Source: Heliopora coerulea
Lineage: Eukaryota; Cnidaria; Anthozoa; Scleralcyonacea; Helioporidae
Direction of reading: 5' to 3'
DNA length: 64,000 nt
Assembly: GCA_030142905.1 (NCBI GenBank)
Contig: JASJOG010000062.1
Coordinates: 1,661,878 to 1,725,877, forward strand
Shown here: one piece after another, positions 11,101 to 26,100 of the stretch
How the letters are laid out: each line of letters opens with the position of its first letter
Position numbering within the stretch: position 1 is the stretch's first letter
Position numbers and translations under genes: made by a program
Notes under the pieces: model-generated
Told to the model about the DNA's origin: nothing
Database searches by the model: none
What the model saw: only the letters and a program-made list of their open reading frames with translations

Positions 11101-14100
11101 GAAAAGATGGGCTTTCGTTTTGGGCCCCAATTTAGTCTGATCACACAGACGTGGTCCAGTGACAACGAAGCACTTGCTACCATCCATCCTACGGACGAAA
11201 TCGTCAGTACGTCATCAGATTATGTCATACACCCTTGCATCATTGATGCCTGTTTTCAGAGTCTTTTCTTAGTCAAGCAGCCCCAGGGTAAATTTGTGCC
11301 ATATCAGATTGGCGATGTGACGATCTTGCGTAAAGATTTAAGTCGTCCTTTATTCAGCCACGTTAGGACCGTTCACTCCGGAGAGGAAACACGCTTCAAC
11401 ATCACTCTCATGGACTGCTATGGTAGAGGAGTCATGCTGCTGAATGGATTTCTCGGCATTAATCTTTCAATGTTAAAACCCAGAGCAAATTTCAAAGATG
11501 TTGCATTCAAGATGGCCTGGAACGATGAGTACTTGACGATCGATACGCCACAAGAATCAGCAGAGCGCAAAACATGGCTCATCTTACGAGACCGGCTTGG
11601 CTTTGCTCAAATGTTTTTTGAACATCTTCCGGGGAATGAGACAGCAACGTTCATCGACATCCAAGACACAGCCGAGGAACTCCGTGCCTTGTTTTCGCAA
11701 TCTCTGAATAAAACTCTAAGCAAACGAAACACACAAGAAAAGAATGACAAGCTTGTGGTAATCAACTTTTGGCCGGTAGATGCCAGCCTACTTAAAGCTG
11801 ATTCTCAGAATTTTATGCCATCGCATTTTCTTACATTTGAAAGTTCACTTATTTTGGTGCAAGAGATCCTAAAAAAAGAAGATCTCGCCAAAGAAATTCA
11901 GCTAGTCTTTGTCACATCAGGAATAGTTTCAATAACTGGCCGACCTAATGTAGATTATTGTGCTACCGAAGAAAGCGAACCAGTATTTCCTTGGTCAAGT
12001 TCGATTTTTGGATTTAGAAGAACTCTTTCAGAAGAGGTAAACGCACCAAAGGCTTCTGTAATCGACCTACCAGAGAACCCAAGTGCAAATGATTTTCAGC
12101 AGATGGTAGCAGACATTGGACAAGAGGTAGTTAATGAAGAAATTGCCTATCGGAATGGTTTGCGTTACGTTAACCAGTTGACGAGGTTAGAAGCTAGCAA
12201 GATGAAACTTACCAAAGAAGAACCACCTGTCAACAAATCGGGAGATCCGAAAGCTTTCAAAGTGTCGTTCATCTCGAATAAAATCTTTTTAAGAGAAATG
12301 AACGGATTAAATCGTGGAGGAGAAAGTCCTGTGCTCGAAGTATTCTTTGCTCGTCCTGTCTTGAAGAGATATTGGACTAGCTTGAACATGTCCGACAATG
12401 TTACTGTAGTTGGGAAACTGCGGAACAAGTCAGACAATTACGAGGGTGAAAATCTTATGGTTGGTGTTTGTGAAGCTCGAAATCTTGGAAGCTATGTCGC
12501 TGCTGAGGAGTGCTCCTGTTTGACTAAAGTTAACCATGAAATCACTGCCCAACAGGCAGCTTCGCTGGCTTTTCCGATGGCTATTTCTTACCACCTCATC
12601 AAAGACATCCTCATCGCGGTCGAGGGAAAGAAGATTCTGGTGTATCACGAGGAAGAGGAAATTTGTTGTATCTTTGCATTCATCGCAATTTCTTTAGGGG
12701 CATCTGTTGTCGGTTTGACTAAAGACTGGCGAGGTAAAGATCAACTAAAACGATATGGAATTCCCTTGGTTCTTACAGAAGAAGAATTGTTAATCGGTGA
12801 CGAATTGAACGATACGATTTTGGACGTCGTTTACTTCTTAAAAAATCCCCGTGGAACCATTCTCCAACAGGTTATGAAACACTTGAAGCCGGGAGGCCAA
12901 GTAATTGCCGTTTCTGAGAAAAAGAGCAACAAACTCAATGTTAGTAACGAGAAAGATTTCAGCTTCATGAAGACAAGTTTGGCTGACGTTATCAAGAATT
13001 CCAAAAGATTTTCAAGTTTGTTGGACGCTTGTATGTCTGTCCTTGCTTCAACCGAGTTCTTGCAGAAGCTTCTGAAAATGCCTCAGGTATCGACCAGTAT
13101 ATTTGATGTCATTAGATCAGACAACGCTTCCATGGTTACGAGATTTGAGTCTGAAAGGCAGACGGAACTTCGTTTTCACACTGTGTCCTTCAAGCCAAAA
13201 TATGCTCCAGAGAAAGTAGAATTCCTGAGATTGGCTCTTGATTCAAACGGTCTTAGACGAGATCGAACTTATTTGGTCATCGGTGGCATACGAGGATTTG
13301 GGTTTAAAGTAGCAAGGTGGATGGTGGAGAATGGCGCCAAGACGGTCATGTGTACTGCACGCTCGCCTCCAAGCGACGAGAAGAAATCCGAGGCGCAACA
13401 TTTGGAAATGGAAACTGGATGCCGGATCCTTTTCCGTCAAGCGGATGTTACCTCCTGGAAGGACATGACTGTCGTTAAACAAGAATTAAAGGGTTTACCC
13501 GACGTTGCTGGCATTGTATTCAGTGCAATGGTTTTAGATGATCAAATGATTAAAGACGCAGATTTTGAGACTTGTGAACGAGTAGTGTCAACGAAAGTCT
13601 TAGGTAAGTCATTTCTGTTTCCGAGTAGTCCATGTCAGCATACCCTTGGACATCTTTCTATAAAAACGTACTTATCCACTTGTATGTGACCCAGTGATTT
13701 TGTACTGTTCAAAATACGTTTCTTGTGACCATGACGATCTTGAAATTCATGTGCGTGTTCTTGAGTTTCTTTTGTAGCTGAACGTGAGCGTTCACTTCCT
13801 GTGTACATTATTAAAAAGGGCGTGTTAAAATATAAAAACGGAGACAGTGATCTCGACCTTTTAGTCCAATCTTTAATGTGCATAAAGACGTGTCACAAAA
13901 CCTCAGAGATGTGTGTCGCAATCCCACCAGGGTGCGTTTCAACAATATGCCATGGCGTTCAAGAATAAAACACAACTCATGGCATTTGGTTGAAATACAC
14001 CTTGGTATTTTCTTATCTTGTTCAAAAATTTACATAATAACGTACTTTAAATACAGGACAAGAAATATATGTTAACGCCAGTTTGTAAGAGAGTACGTTA

Positions 14101-16434
14101 GTCTTAGCGTTTACTTTTTAATACTTGTTTGTAATAACGTGCACAGCATGCCTAATTAACAAATTATACAAAGTTGTAACAGTCAATCGACTATAAAAAA
14201 GTGAGAATTGATTTTTTTTCCTCGATGGTAACTGTTTACTTAGGAAGTGTCCTATTGCATCAGCTAAGTCTTTCAATGGATTTGGATTTCTTCATAATGT
14301 TCTCATCCATATCGGGAGTTCTTGGAAATGTCGGGCAAGTATCCTATGCAGCAGCTAACACTTTCCTAGATAGCCTCTGTGAATACCGGCTGTACAGGCT
14401 TGGTCTACCAGCGCTTTCAGTAAACTGGGGACCTATTAGTGACGCTGGGGTCCTTGAGAGAAACAAACACGTTGTAGCACTTCTTGAGGAACAAGGATTG
14501 AATTCTATATCACACAAAACAGGTACGAATATGAAAAACATGAACTTTTATTCTTCTTAATCTGCTGCAATTTTAAGCCTAAAATAGTCTCAAAATGCTT
14601 TAACTCTAGGGATGGAATTTCTTAAACGTTTCCTTCTTCAAAGTCCAAACGAAGCTCAGGTTTGCCTTTGCGACTTGAATTGGCCAGTCTACTTAAAAAA
14701 TCATGTTTCTCCAAGGTTCCAGTTAATTCGAGATAAGATTTCGTCGTTCAGTAAACGTCAAACTATCACAACGCTACAGGAATTGGGGCGTCAGCCGTTA
14801 GAACTTCGAATAAACTACGTTAAAGAGTTCGTTAGAAATTTACTGTCAACATGGTCAGGAGCAGACCCAGCTGAAGTTGACTTAAATGCCGGTCTTTACA
14901 AATATGGAATAGATTCAATTGGTGCAGCCAGCATGGGCATTCAAATAGAAAACGGTATCGGTGCTTCTTTTGAGGTAATGTACTAAAAATCTGCTTTAGC
15001 AATGTTTCTTTTTGTATCACTATAAAAATTGCTCCCTCAATCTCTTTTGCTATAAAGAGCTTATTAATGATTCATAGCAAAATTTCGATGGAAAATCATG
15101 CTGTATCTACTTATTTGGTAAGGATTCACCTGCTTTTTCCGTCAGAATTTTTAAACTCAGAAAAAAATAACTGTGAAAACTTTCTTCATCAACTAGCGTA
15201 TAAAGGGAATGATTATGGAAGTCATTTAAATCTTTTAGATCAATACTCGACTCTTTAATTCTACTTTGGCTGACGCCAGGTGAGTTTACTCAAAGGAGTT
15301 GTCTCGGATCGGAAAGGGGCAAAAACGCCTCCATTTACCAACTTCTTTTCGGTCGGTACTCAACTTTCAGGCCCATCGCCAGCGTTTTGTAGAAAGAGGT
15401 GCGCGGTAAGTTGGGTTCAGTAATGTGAGCGCCGAAAGCACAAGAAGCTCTGTTGGGTACAGGGGCACGCTTTTACGGAAAATTGTAAAATCTAGAGTCT
15501 CTGAAATGACATTCCCTACATTTTGGGGTATGATTTCCCATAATTTTGAAGATCGGAAAACGTCATTTATGCAAAACAGACTCCCCCCTCCTCGAACTCA
15601 TCTTGTTCATCAACAAAACATTACAAGAAATCTGACAAAGTTTCTTGCCACATTTTCTCGTATACTGATTTCAACTTCCCTATCCTTTATTCTTGATCTT
15701 ACTAAGTTTTGTTTTGGACCATTTCCAAGTATATTTTAATAGGCTGAATGGTAAGAATAAAGGGTATAAAATAATAAGTTGAAAAACTAAAAAATAACAT
15801 TTAATAAAAAATTTTCAACTTGAAGTCATCATCAATTATCAGCAATGATGATGACTTCAAGTCGAAAACGTTATGTATATATATATGTATATATATATAT
15901 ATATATATATGGGTAAAGTTCATCTTACTAAGTGCAGATGTTTGTAAGCTTGGATATATGTATGATGAAAAGTTTGTTCTCAAGCTTTTATCTCAGAAAA
16001 TTTCTGAGCTCCCCAACGGGAATCGAACCCGTGTCTCCCGATTGCCGGTACGGTTGTTTTACCACTAGACTATAGGGTCTCAGACGGCAAGCATGATGTT
16101 AATTAGAGACCTGGTTCGTAATATTGATATGCCTCTTTCGTACTTGAAAGCTGAACATACCTGTGATGTGATATTGTGTATGGGTAAAGTTCATCTTACT
16201 AAGTGCAGATGTTTGTAAGCTTGGATATATGTATGATGAAAAGTTTGTTCTCAAGCTTTTCTCTCAGCATATCAATATTACGAACCAGGTCTCTAATTAA
16301 CATCATGCTTGCCGTCTGAGACCCTATAGTCTAGTGGTAAAACAACCGTACCGGCAATCGGGAGACATGGGTTCGATTCCCGTTTGGGAGCTCAGAAATT
16401 TTCTGAGATAAAAGCTTGAGAACAAACTTTTCAT

Positions 16435-16489
<55 letters not shown>

Positions 16490-17333
16490 ATCTATAGTTG
16501 AAAGAGTGAAAAAGATGAGCAGGAGTGCTTCACCAGATTTAAAACACGTGGCCATAGCTGAGTATTCTAGATCTGATAAAGCACGTACTGCAAGTTGTTT
16601 CAAACGTACCATAAAACGATCTGTTAATACGCTAATTCGCCAAAAAGTTTGAAAATCGATGTTCTTGAAGCCGAAAAAACTTTTGAGAGAAAGTAAGTGT
16701 GTCTTTATCACAGTTAAAGACACGAAACGGTTATGATTTTCCTTTGTATTTTCCTCGTGAATTCTTTATGAGTTTTATAAAGTTTTTTAAAGCAATTTTA
16801 AGCCATTTTGAAATGGCTTAAAAATTTGAGGTAAAATGAAGATGAGAGCCCAGCTCAAAATTCGGAGATGTAATGTCATCACACTTAGGAATAGACAGAA
16901 ACACACGAATAAAGTTTAATTGAAGTTTACTGGCGTTTCGTTGCCGACACGCAACATTTTCAAAGTAATTACAGATGGAAATACTAAGATATTTATTTTT
17001 ACAAAAGGTATCACATTAGGATCAAAGCCAATGAGAATAAAGAAGGTAAAAGATGAGACGAGACAAGTAGAGGAAGGACAGAATTAAAATACGGCAAGCG
17101 GAACGGAAGTGATGTTTTCATTAAGAGAAGTTTTATGTTTATTGATGGGGAGACTTTCTCTGATAAGTAATCCAATCGGCGAATTGCAAGAAGAAAGAAT
17201 AGAGAAGTCAATATTTAATAAATGAAAATTTTGTTAAATATTAAAAAACTAAAAAATAACAAAATGTTTTCAACTTGAAGTCATTATTAGCAATGATGAT
17301 GACTTCAAGTCGAAAACGTTTTATATACATATA

Positions 17334-17370
<37 letters not shown>

Positions 17371-17382
17371 ATATCTATATCT

Positions 17383-17413
<31 letters not shown>

Positions 17414-17467
17414 TATCTATATATATATATCTATATATAGATATATATCTATCTATATATATATATA

Positions 17468-17508
<41 letters not shown>

Positions 17509-17644
17509 ATATATAGATATATATATGTTCAATCTGCAGACGTACGTTTCGCTGTACTACAGCTCATCAGTGCAGCTCGGAACAAACTTGGATCGATAAG
17601 GGACCAGAGTGGTCAAACCGCTACTCGAGCGGTGGGCATATAAG

Positions 17645-17679
<35 letters not shown>

Positions 17680-17741
17680 TAATCAAGAAGACCACAAATA
17701 ACGTTTCGACTATGTGTCTTGTTCACCGTTATATTTATAAT

Positions 17742-17780
<39 letters not shown>

Positions 17781-18386
17781 TAAATACAAAAGACAAAATT
17801 TTGCTGTCGCTACTCTGAGTTTCACGCGCTCAGGCGATCATCAGGCAACTGACAGATGAGATTTAATTATTCACATATATACAGGTGACAAAAGTTTAAA
17901 GGAAGTGTTTGGTTACATGTCGGCATTTGTTAAATAGTTCGGACCGTCTGTTCAAAATGTTTTTCCCTTGTCTCTTTAGTATAAGCAACTTTTCTTCGAG
18001 GCATAGGCGACATTTTCTTATATATATATATACATATAGATGTAGATGTAGCTGTTTGGTCTCTGAAGAGAAGAGTGCTCAATACAAAGGTGTAGAGCTT
18101 TGATAGTCTATTAAGTTATAGCTTTGAGCAACTGTCGTTACACCGTGTTTCACGCTTACGCGATCATCAGACGACTAATTACATTTAACTACGTAGTCCC
18201 TTTTATGCTCTTCGGGGCGCGGTGGCGTCATCCTTCAGGAATTAGAGGAATTTGGTGGCGTCATCCTTCAGGAATTGGGGGAATTTGTTAATTGTCCGGC
18301 GGTGTGTCTTTATAGTTGCGGAGGAGGAATTTGTTGATGTGACGGCAATTCGACAGCAGTTCGTTTCTATATATATATATATACGT

Positions 18387-18434
<48 letters not shown>

Positions 18435-20083
18435 TGAGCTTGTCTTACATGGATTCCGTTTGGGTTTGAATTACAAAATAAAAAATTGTTTAAAGCTTTC
18501 GGCGAGAGTTAAGTATAGGAAGGGCGTTTAATACCAACTTGTTCTTAAGGAATTCTGTTCTGCTATAACGGACAAAGATGATAGATCCGGTCAACCCTCA
18601 CGACAAAGTGGTTGTGGTAGTGGTGGTGACCGAAGAAGAAGATATGTTGGTACACATCATGGCACACTTGATGTACGCATTTTTATGTTAAATTATTTTC
18701 AAAATTTAATACCATTACACCCAGTGGCGGATTAACCAATAGGCACTCTAGGCACGTGCCTACGGTCCACGAAGATGTTTGTCAATTTGTTATGTTTTGT
18801 CTTTTATTTTAGAATGAGATAACTAAGTACAGACATATTTATCCTTGAGGGATTCGTACTGGATAGCTTGCAAGTCTTACATGCGTTTTGACCGGGATAA
18901 GCTACTACACGTAATATGTCAAAGAATACACGGAATATCAAAGCCTAGCAAAAGACTCGTAGAAGAGACATAATAAGAAAATTTCTTATTGAGATCTAAC
19001 GTTTCGTTGCATTTAACACAATATCATCAGTGAATGAAATAGCATGAGACAAAGACTAATGATAAGGTTACTATTGCAGGTTAATTAACATTATTTAGCG
19101 TTTGAAAGGAAGTGAGAGGTGAAAAAAAGTCAGAGGTGATAAGAAGAGGTAAAGATTTCAAAAGAGAGAAAGTGGAATAGAGCTGATGTTAGAATTAAGA
19201 GTCGGATTGAGTTTCTTAATAAGTAAGCTTTCTCTTATGAGAAGGTCACAGCTGGAGGAAGACGAAGAAGAAAGGATAGTGAACTCATCTGATGAAATAG
19301 GGTGACAAGTATCATGGTAATGTGTGAGAATGCTGGTCGGTATAGGGTTGACACACTCCCTCACACATCACCATGATACTTGTCACCCTATTTCACCAGA
19401 TGATTTCACTATCCTTTTTTCTTCGTCTTCCTCCAGCTGTGACCTTCTCATAAGAGAAAGCTTACTTATTAAGAAACTCAATCCCATTCTTATTTCTCAT
19501 ATCAGTTCTATTCCACTTTCTCTCCTTTGACATCTTTACGTCTTCTCATTACTTCTTTTCACGTCTCGCTTCCTCTCAAACGCCAAATTATGTTAATTAA
19601 CCTGCAATAGTAACCTTATCATTAGTCTCTGTCTCATACTATTTCATTCTCTGATGATAATGTATTAAATGCAACGAAACGTTAGATCTCAATAAAAAAT
19701 TTTTCTTATTATGCTCATAGAAGAGCTACGAGTCCTTTGCTGGGCTTTAAAGACTATTAAGAGTATTCAAACACAGCTCAAAGGGATGAAAGGATTTATA
19801 ACGTATTTCCGAGAGAAATACAAAAGCAAGACTAATTTTCCCAATCACTAGACATTACCTTTTTCGATTTTTCAAACTTTGACGAAAACAGGACGACGTA
19901 CTTTTGATCGACGGTCAAATAATACGTCTAAATGACTGAATTCTAAATTCTATTTTTCCTGTTATTAATTATAATTTATTCTATTCTTCTATTATTTTAC
20001 TCTGGCTAACGCCAGTCGACTTTACTCGTCAAAGGGATAGCTTCCTTCCTCGAAAGAGTTAAGTATTCCATTATTCATTATGC

Positions 20084-20167
<84 letters not shown>

Positions 20168-23100
20168 TGTGAATGTTTTTAAACAGAGAACCTAACAAAA
20201 AAATCCCCAAACATGTTAAAAGGAATGAGACTGAAAAAATCTGCGTAGGTAAGCCGTGATAGACACTGATCGATTTATCTGGCGGCCATATTGGCTTTCT
20301 TCTTTTTTGCCACTTGATGATAGGAATTGGCTATTTGGCTTACCGTGAAATCAATCAGTCAAGACGTAAAATGCATTATGAACTTAAAATGCATGCATTA
20401 CACATGAACTTTACATTTTCTGCATGATCATTTTCCTTTCCTTATCTTCCTCCGTATTGAAACTAATCAAGGACTAGTGTAGTTCAAACATGAGTCAGTC
20501 GTGTCTGTTGCCACCTTCACTCCTATCTATAGAATCGGAGTTGATGCGTTCAATTCCAGTTCTTTTGCCATAAAGAAAATACACATCGTAAAACTGTAGA
20601 ATGAAAATCATTATGCTGTAATCCTACCTACCTATGGGTAATATTACTAATGTACGTTTTACTAGAGGCAGTCTAGTGCTGTAGTACTGTTTTGCTTGTG
20701 AAGACTGTTCTTGAATTCTTGAATGACTTTACCGATTCATTCATGTCATTTCTATTCACATTCAATATAGCTATAAAAATCTTATCGATGACATTTAAAG
20801 CTGAAGCCCAAAAAAGAGAACGGATCTAGCTGGGATCTATAGGGCCACGAAATTGCCTTGTGCCTAGGGCCCACGAATGTTCTAATCCGCTACTGATTAT
20901 ACCAGCCAGAGCTAGCGAAATAGAAATCGTTTATTCCTTTTTCGCAGAAAGAAGCTCCAGAAAGATTATACTTTAAACTTAGAATGTATGTAAGACTTGA
21001 TGTCTTGTTGCTGTCGTTAATTACTTTTTGTATTTGATGAGTCAGTGAAGAGAGACTTTATGCTTGCGTTTATTAAATTGATTCGTCTGTGCGACTCAAG
21101 TTTTTCCTGCTCACGTTTTAGTTAACTTTGATTTTTTGTAAATTATATCTGTCGGTACATTGCTAACATCTTGTCGGTACATTGGTCTAAAATCTCCCCT
21201 GCCCCCAACCCCCGCCATCTTCATATTCCTGGCCAAGCGACTGATAACAAGTAATCATAGTTTGTACAATATATAAATTTGTTATGATCAGTGAAAATTC
21301 CCCAACAAATTGTTAATTTTTCCCGGACGGGGGGCTGTAACCCCTCTGCTTCCATCTGGTGCCATCCCTGGTTTAACGATGTGTTTTGTTCTGTTCAAAA
21401 AAAATATTTGATTGTTATAAACTATTTGTACATTTTTCAAAAAAAAAAAAATTCATTGAGCGATTTTTTGTCGTTTGTATTTTTGTGTGTATGGTAAAGC
21501 ATTCTGGAAACTAGTGGCTTTACGCGTGATAAAGTTTCATTCTTTTTCTCGTCACAGAATCTCATAATTTTCAACATAATCGAGGCTTTGTAGTACTCAA
21601 AAATGTTTTATGTCACTATGATTAAGGCCTGAAACGGGTATTCAATATTAGATTCCAGTTGACGGGATGTAACTATATTCCGCAAATGTGAAAAAGATAA
21701 CCTACTTTAGGGTAACCACTAAAATGGTTTTTTAATATATATACCATGGAGCTAAACTGACACGAATTTACCTCCTTGTTCCTCTTTATGCTATTTTATA
21801 AGACGTACTACTTCATCCAACCAAAGACTACTGGTCTTACAATAATCAAAGACATACTGGATCAGATTGAAAATAGCAAGGAACCTTACGAAGACAATTC
21901 AACAGATAATGGAAGAACCAGTTTTCCACTTGAGCATGGTGTCACATCGTTTAATCGCGACGAGCAAGATCTTCAAAGTGAAGAGCTTCAAGCAATTCAG
22001 ATTAAAGAAAAAATAGTTCCACTCTATGTTCCGGATGAGGCAGACGTGAAAGTATTTATGGTACATAGCAGCCACAAATCTGCCCTGGCAAACGCTCCAT
22101 TTGCATTAGGCTTTCAACAGCAAGTAAGATATTTAATGTGGTACTCGAGGTTTTAATAAGACCTAGGTTATTGAACATGAATATAAACATTAGGGGGCCA
22201 CCCCGATGTAACATAAACCAGTTTGACCTGAACCAGATTTGAATTTTGTAGGGTTCCTGCCCTACTATTGGAAACATCAACGGTTAAATATCGATGAATA
22301 CAAAACTGTGCCACATTGAAAATCATCAGATGAACACACCTATGTCAAGTGCTTTTACACAAAATTAACATTTTTAGTATAATTGGAAATATAAAGGAAA
22401 TTATTGCAGAATGCCAAAGAATTCATTGATGCGAGGCCAAATCAAAACTTTGAATGCTAAAGGACATATTTTTAAATAAGGTTTTCTGCGAAAGACCTCG
22501 AAATGAAGGGGGATGGGGTAGTAAAAGCATTTGAACTGAAAAAAGGATTGATTAGAGAGCGATTTGCTGGTCGTTTATGTTTAGGTCTAGGGTTCGGGTT
22601 ATAGATATGAGTGACGTATGTTTTGAAGTATTTGCTTATCAATCGATTCGTTCTCAGTCTCCCCTCGAAAATGTATTTTAAGGTATACTTTCTAGCAATC
22701 ACCAAATCAAAATACATATTGATCAAAGGTTGTCATAGCTACTAGGTAGCCAACCTTCGGTAAAACAGCCAATTTTTGTGATGAACTTGTCATTCTTCTA
22801 GGACGTCTGCCTTAAACGATTGACAAACAAAATCACCTGCTGTAGACCAAAGTAAATTGAAAAAGTGCCAAAATTAGGGTTACTCCATATAAAGGCTGAG
22901 ATAGAATGAACGATTAAATAATAACCCTTTCCCGCAGGCCATCTAGAAAGTCTCCTCTTGACAAGTAAAATCGTCTAAAGTTGCAAATCGGCAACTATAC
23001 ACCAGGTTAAGGGTAAAATACCTAATTCCATGAAAGCTATTTGAGAATACAGCAAATTGCAACTTTGGTTTGGAAAAATTTAATTTCAGCTCCAGTGCTT

Positions 23101-26100
23101 ACAACATATACAATGTTGTTAGTCTAGTGCTTGACAGGACAATCATCCTAACATAATATGGAAATTTTCGACCCAAATCACTCTGTAAGTAGAGTATTTC
23201 CGTAAGTAGCACGTGAACGATAAAATTGTAAGGCTATGTCCGTGTAATAGGGTTTGCTTAGCCTTTAATGCCCTAATAAATTTTAATAAGTTAACTTAAG
23301 AAAGCTCATTTAATTAGATTAGTGGATAAAGCTGTTTTAAGAAAACCTTGTCTTTAAATAATCAGAATGAAGTATCCAACCTACTCTTGTAGAACAAATA
23401 TTACGTATTCATTTGTACTCATTGTATAACAACTAATTGAATTGATAAAATGACGACTAGCCTCTCGAAAAAAGAGAATTTTATAGAAAAATTATATTTA
23501 CTAACCATTAGGAGATAAAATTAATAAACGTTTCGGTTAAATACATACATTACAATTTTTCTAAATACAAATTGATAAAATAATTAATGCAAAAAAAAAT
23601 CAACGGAATTTTCCCTGGTTTTCAATACAATAGTTATTATTGTTTAATAGAGGTTTGATATAATTTGAAAGTTGTTTGAATCAAAACTCAAAGGCGCCTT
23701 AAAGGCGTCAAAATCCTCGATATACTGAATATTTTTGGAATCCGTACATTTTAAGGCACTTATCTGGAGAAAATGACCAAACAAATTTCAAATTTTTATT
23801 CAATGGTGATCAGAGGTTGTTTGAGTTTGACGATATCCAGGTTAAGAAAAAATAATCTTGTAAAACCACCTTGATCTAAATAACTATTATGTTTCCATAC
23901 TTAACTTACCAATTTTTAAAAGTTCATTCAGCAGTTACGTTCATAATTATGTCGACAAATAAATTTTACTTCCCTTTAAAAGCTGGAATGTTCGAGTAAA
24001 AATCTTACTAATTTCCTCAACTTTGTATTTCAGACCCTTGTTGCACTGTATAGCATTGGATTGGATGAGTCAACATACCAGACAAGTGACTATGGCACAG
24101 TCCAAGTTCTTGGAAAGCGATACCTCAAATTGATTCTAAAAGAGCAGTCAAGGGGTCCATACTACATTGGTATGATAATTACGCTGTATTTACATTCAAT
24201 ATCCTAACACTTATTCGTATTTTGTGAGTGTGGTTGGTTGTAATGTACCATGTGAAATCAGGCATGTTATGTCATGGAAATGCTGAGTCGTGCTTTAATT
24301 ATTGGGCAGCTATTAAATTGTGGCTATCCATCTTAGGTTGTGTTTGTGATAATATTATTTCAGGGTATTGTTTAATAAGTTAAAGGGAAGCATGAATACC
24401 TAAAAAGTTGTCAACTTCATTTGAAATTTAAACTTTCCTCACAACTGTTAACTTTATGCAATATGCTCAAACTGAATGATAAAAGACTTATCAGACTCGC
24501 TGTTCCTGTATTGTCAGGATTTATATCCACTCGTTCACAAGCAAAGACCTCGAAATTGTAAGTTGTCGTAAACATATTGTACATTTTTAGGAGTGTATGA
24601 GGTTCAGCTCTTATGGGTCCATATTCTAGGTAGCGACGCGTCAGTTCGAAAGCTTTTGATCATTTTCAAAAATTCAGACTTAATTTTTAAAAAAATGAAG
24701 AAAATAAGGCAAAATCACAGCACAAAAGACTTACTACGAAAACTATGACTCCACATGGGATCTTTTTGCTTCTACATATGATTCAACTTTCTACGTACGA
24801 TAAAAATCTTTGCACTCTTTGAACACGGCGAAAATTGCTTTTGCCGTCGCGACTTTTACACTGAAATCTATGATATTTTTGGGGAGTAGCGTTCTCTGAA
24901 ATCATCATGGAAATGTTTTCATTTATGTTAAAAAAAGCCGCTGTTGGCTAACAAAACCTTACTTTTTTATGAAAAGTTCCACTCAATGGAATTCTTGCAA
25001 GTTTTCTCTCAGATGTTAATTGGTCAAATTGGCCATAATGACCTAGCAATTTGCTGCACCAATCACTGAGCGTGATTTCAAGATTTTGAGAACTAAACTG
25101 CACAAATGAAGAAGCAAATCAGTCGAAAAACAAAAAAGCAGATCGTTCTGGCATAAAAATCCTTCTAATCGACTATAAAAAAAATCCTTCTAATCGACTT
25201 CCGAGTCCCAACTACAATAAAAATATTTGCAATCTTGTTTGTATTGCCCAGTCACTGCTCCTTTCAGTTCCGCAATTGAAATATTTTTTATGCCTCACTC
25301 AGGTGACCGGTTTGACCTTACCTAGACCAAATGGATTGCGATGTCGATAATAGTGCTTTTGTCCAATTAGTAAAGGGTACTAAGAGACAGGATTCCACAG
25401 TCACATTAAGTTTGTGATGCTGTAAAATTCGAGCTTGCTATTTTCAGAATTGACCGTACCAAAGAAGGTGACTCGTACATTTAACCATAGTACTTAATAG
25501 TAACTTTAATAGTAACTTAATAGTAACCATAGTAACTTTGCACTTAATAAACGTTATATTCTTTAACTATCAATAGTATACCTATGTAGAATTTTCAATC
25601 AAACTATAAAGAATTTGGTAGTTAGAGGGTTATGTTGCTGAAATATGCAAAAACAGGGTTTCAAAAAGATTAAATTTGCAATAGTCCGTGCCTATTTAAT
25701 TCATAGTGACTGGTAAAACATTTCATCAGTTCGAAAATGTGCTAATTTAAGTTCGCAAGAACCCTTGCCTTTAAATGCACAGCCGTCACCATTTGCCACA
25801 CTCTCAGTTGAATTCGTCTGTTTGCAGTTTGTACTGTGCCCTACAGTGAATCCAGCTTCTATTTCATCGCGTACTGCAATGGAAACAACCTATTTTCTTG
25901 GAAAAACGCTTTTTAAAAATAGATAAACCCTAAACTCGAGTCACAAATCTGCTATATCTTCCTATTTCCTTTTTATTCTTTCAGCTGGCTTCTCATTTGG
26001 AGGAATGCTAGCCTACGAAATGGCAAGCCAACTAGTGGAACAAGACGAAGAAGTAGCAATGGTCTGGATGTTGGATACATATCCCTGGTTTCCAAAGTTC

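Larger units (their letters stand above)
18722..20895. mobile_element. hAT-superfamily transposon, non-autonomous, with nested repeats
   Basis: The terminal inverted repeats are CAGTGGCGGATTAACCA at the left end and its inverted counterpart (CAGTAGCGGATTAGAACA read inward) at the right end. The 8-bp flanks are ATTACACC (18714-18721) and ATTATACC (20896-20903), a target-site duplication with one change. 8-bp duplication plus CAGNGGCGGAT-type ends is the hAT signature. No transposase frame remains. The interior holds a palindromic Penelope-type unit (about 18960-19700), a short hairpin repeat (19991) and (TA)n. It lies in intron 6 of the fusion gene. Confidence 0.8.
14975..21802. other. Intron 6 of the fusion gene (6.8 kb, repeat-filled)
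   Basis: It carries a short hairpin repeat, Penelope tails, a SINE palindrome, a canonical hammerhead, (TA)n tracts and a complete hAT element, each listed separately. The stretches 14975-15260, 15300-15800, 16500-16910 and 20896-21802 hold nothing I recognise. Confidence 0.8.
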
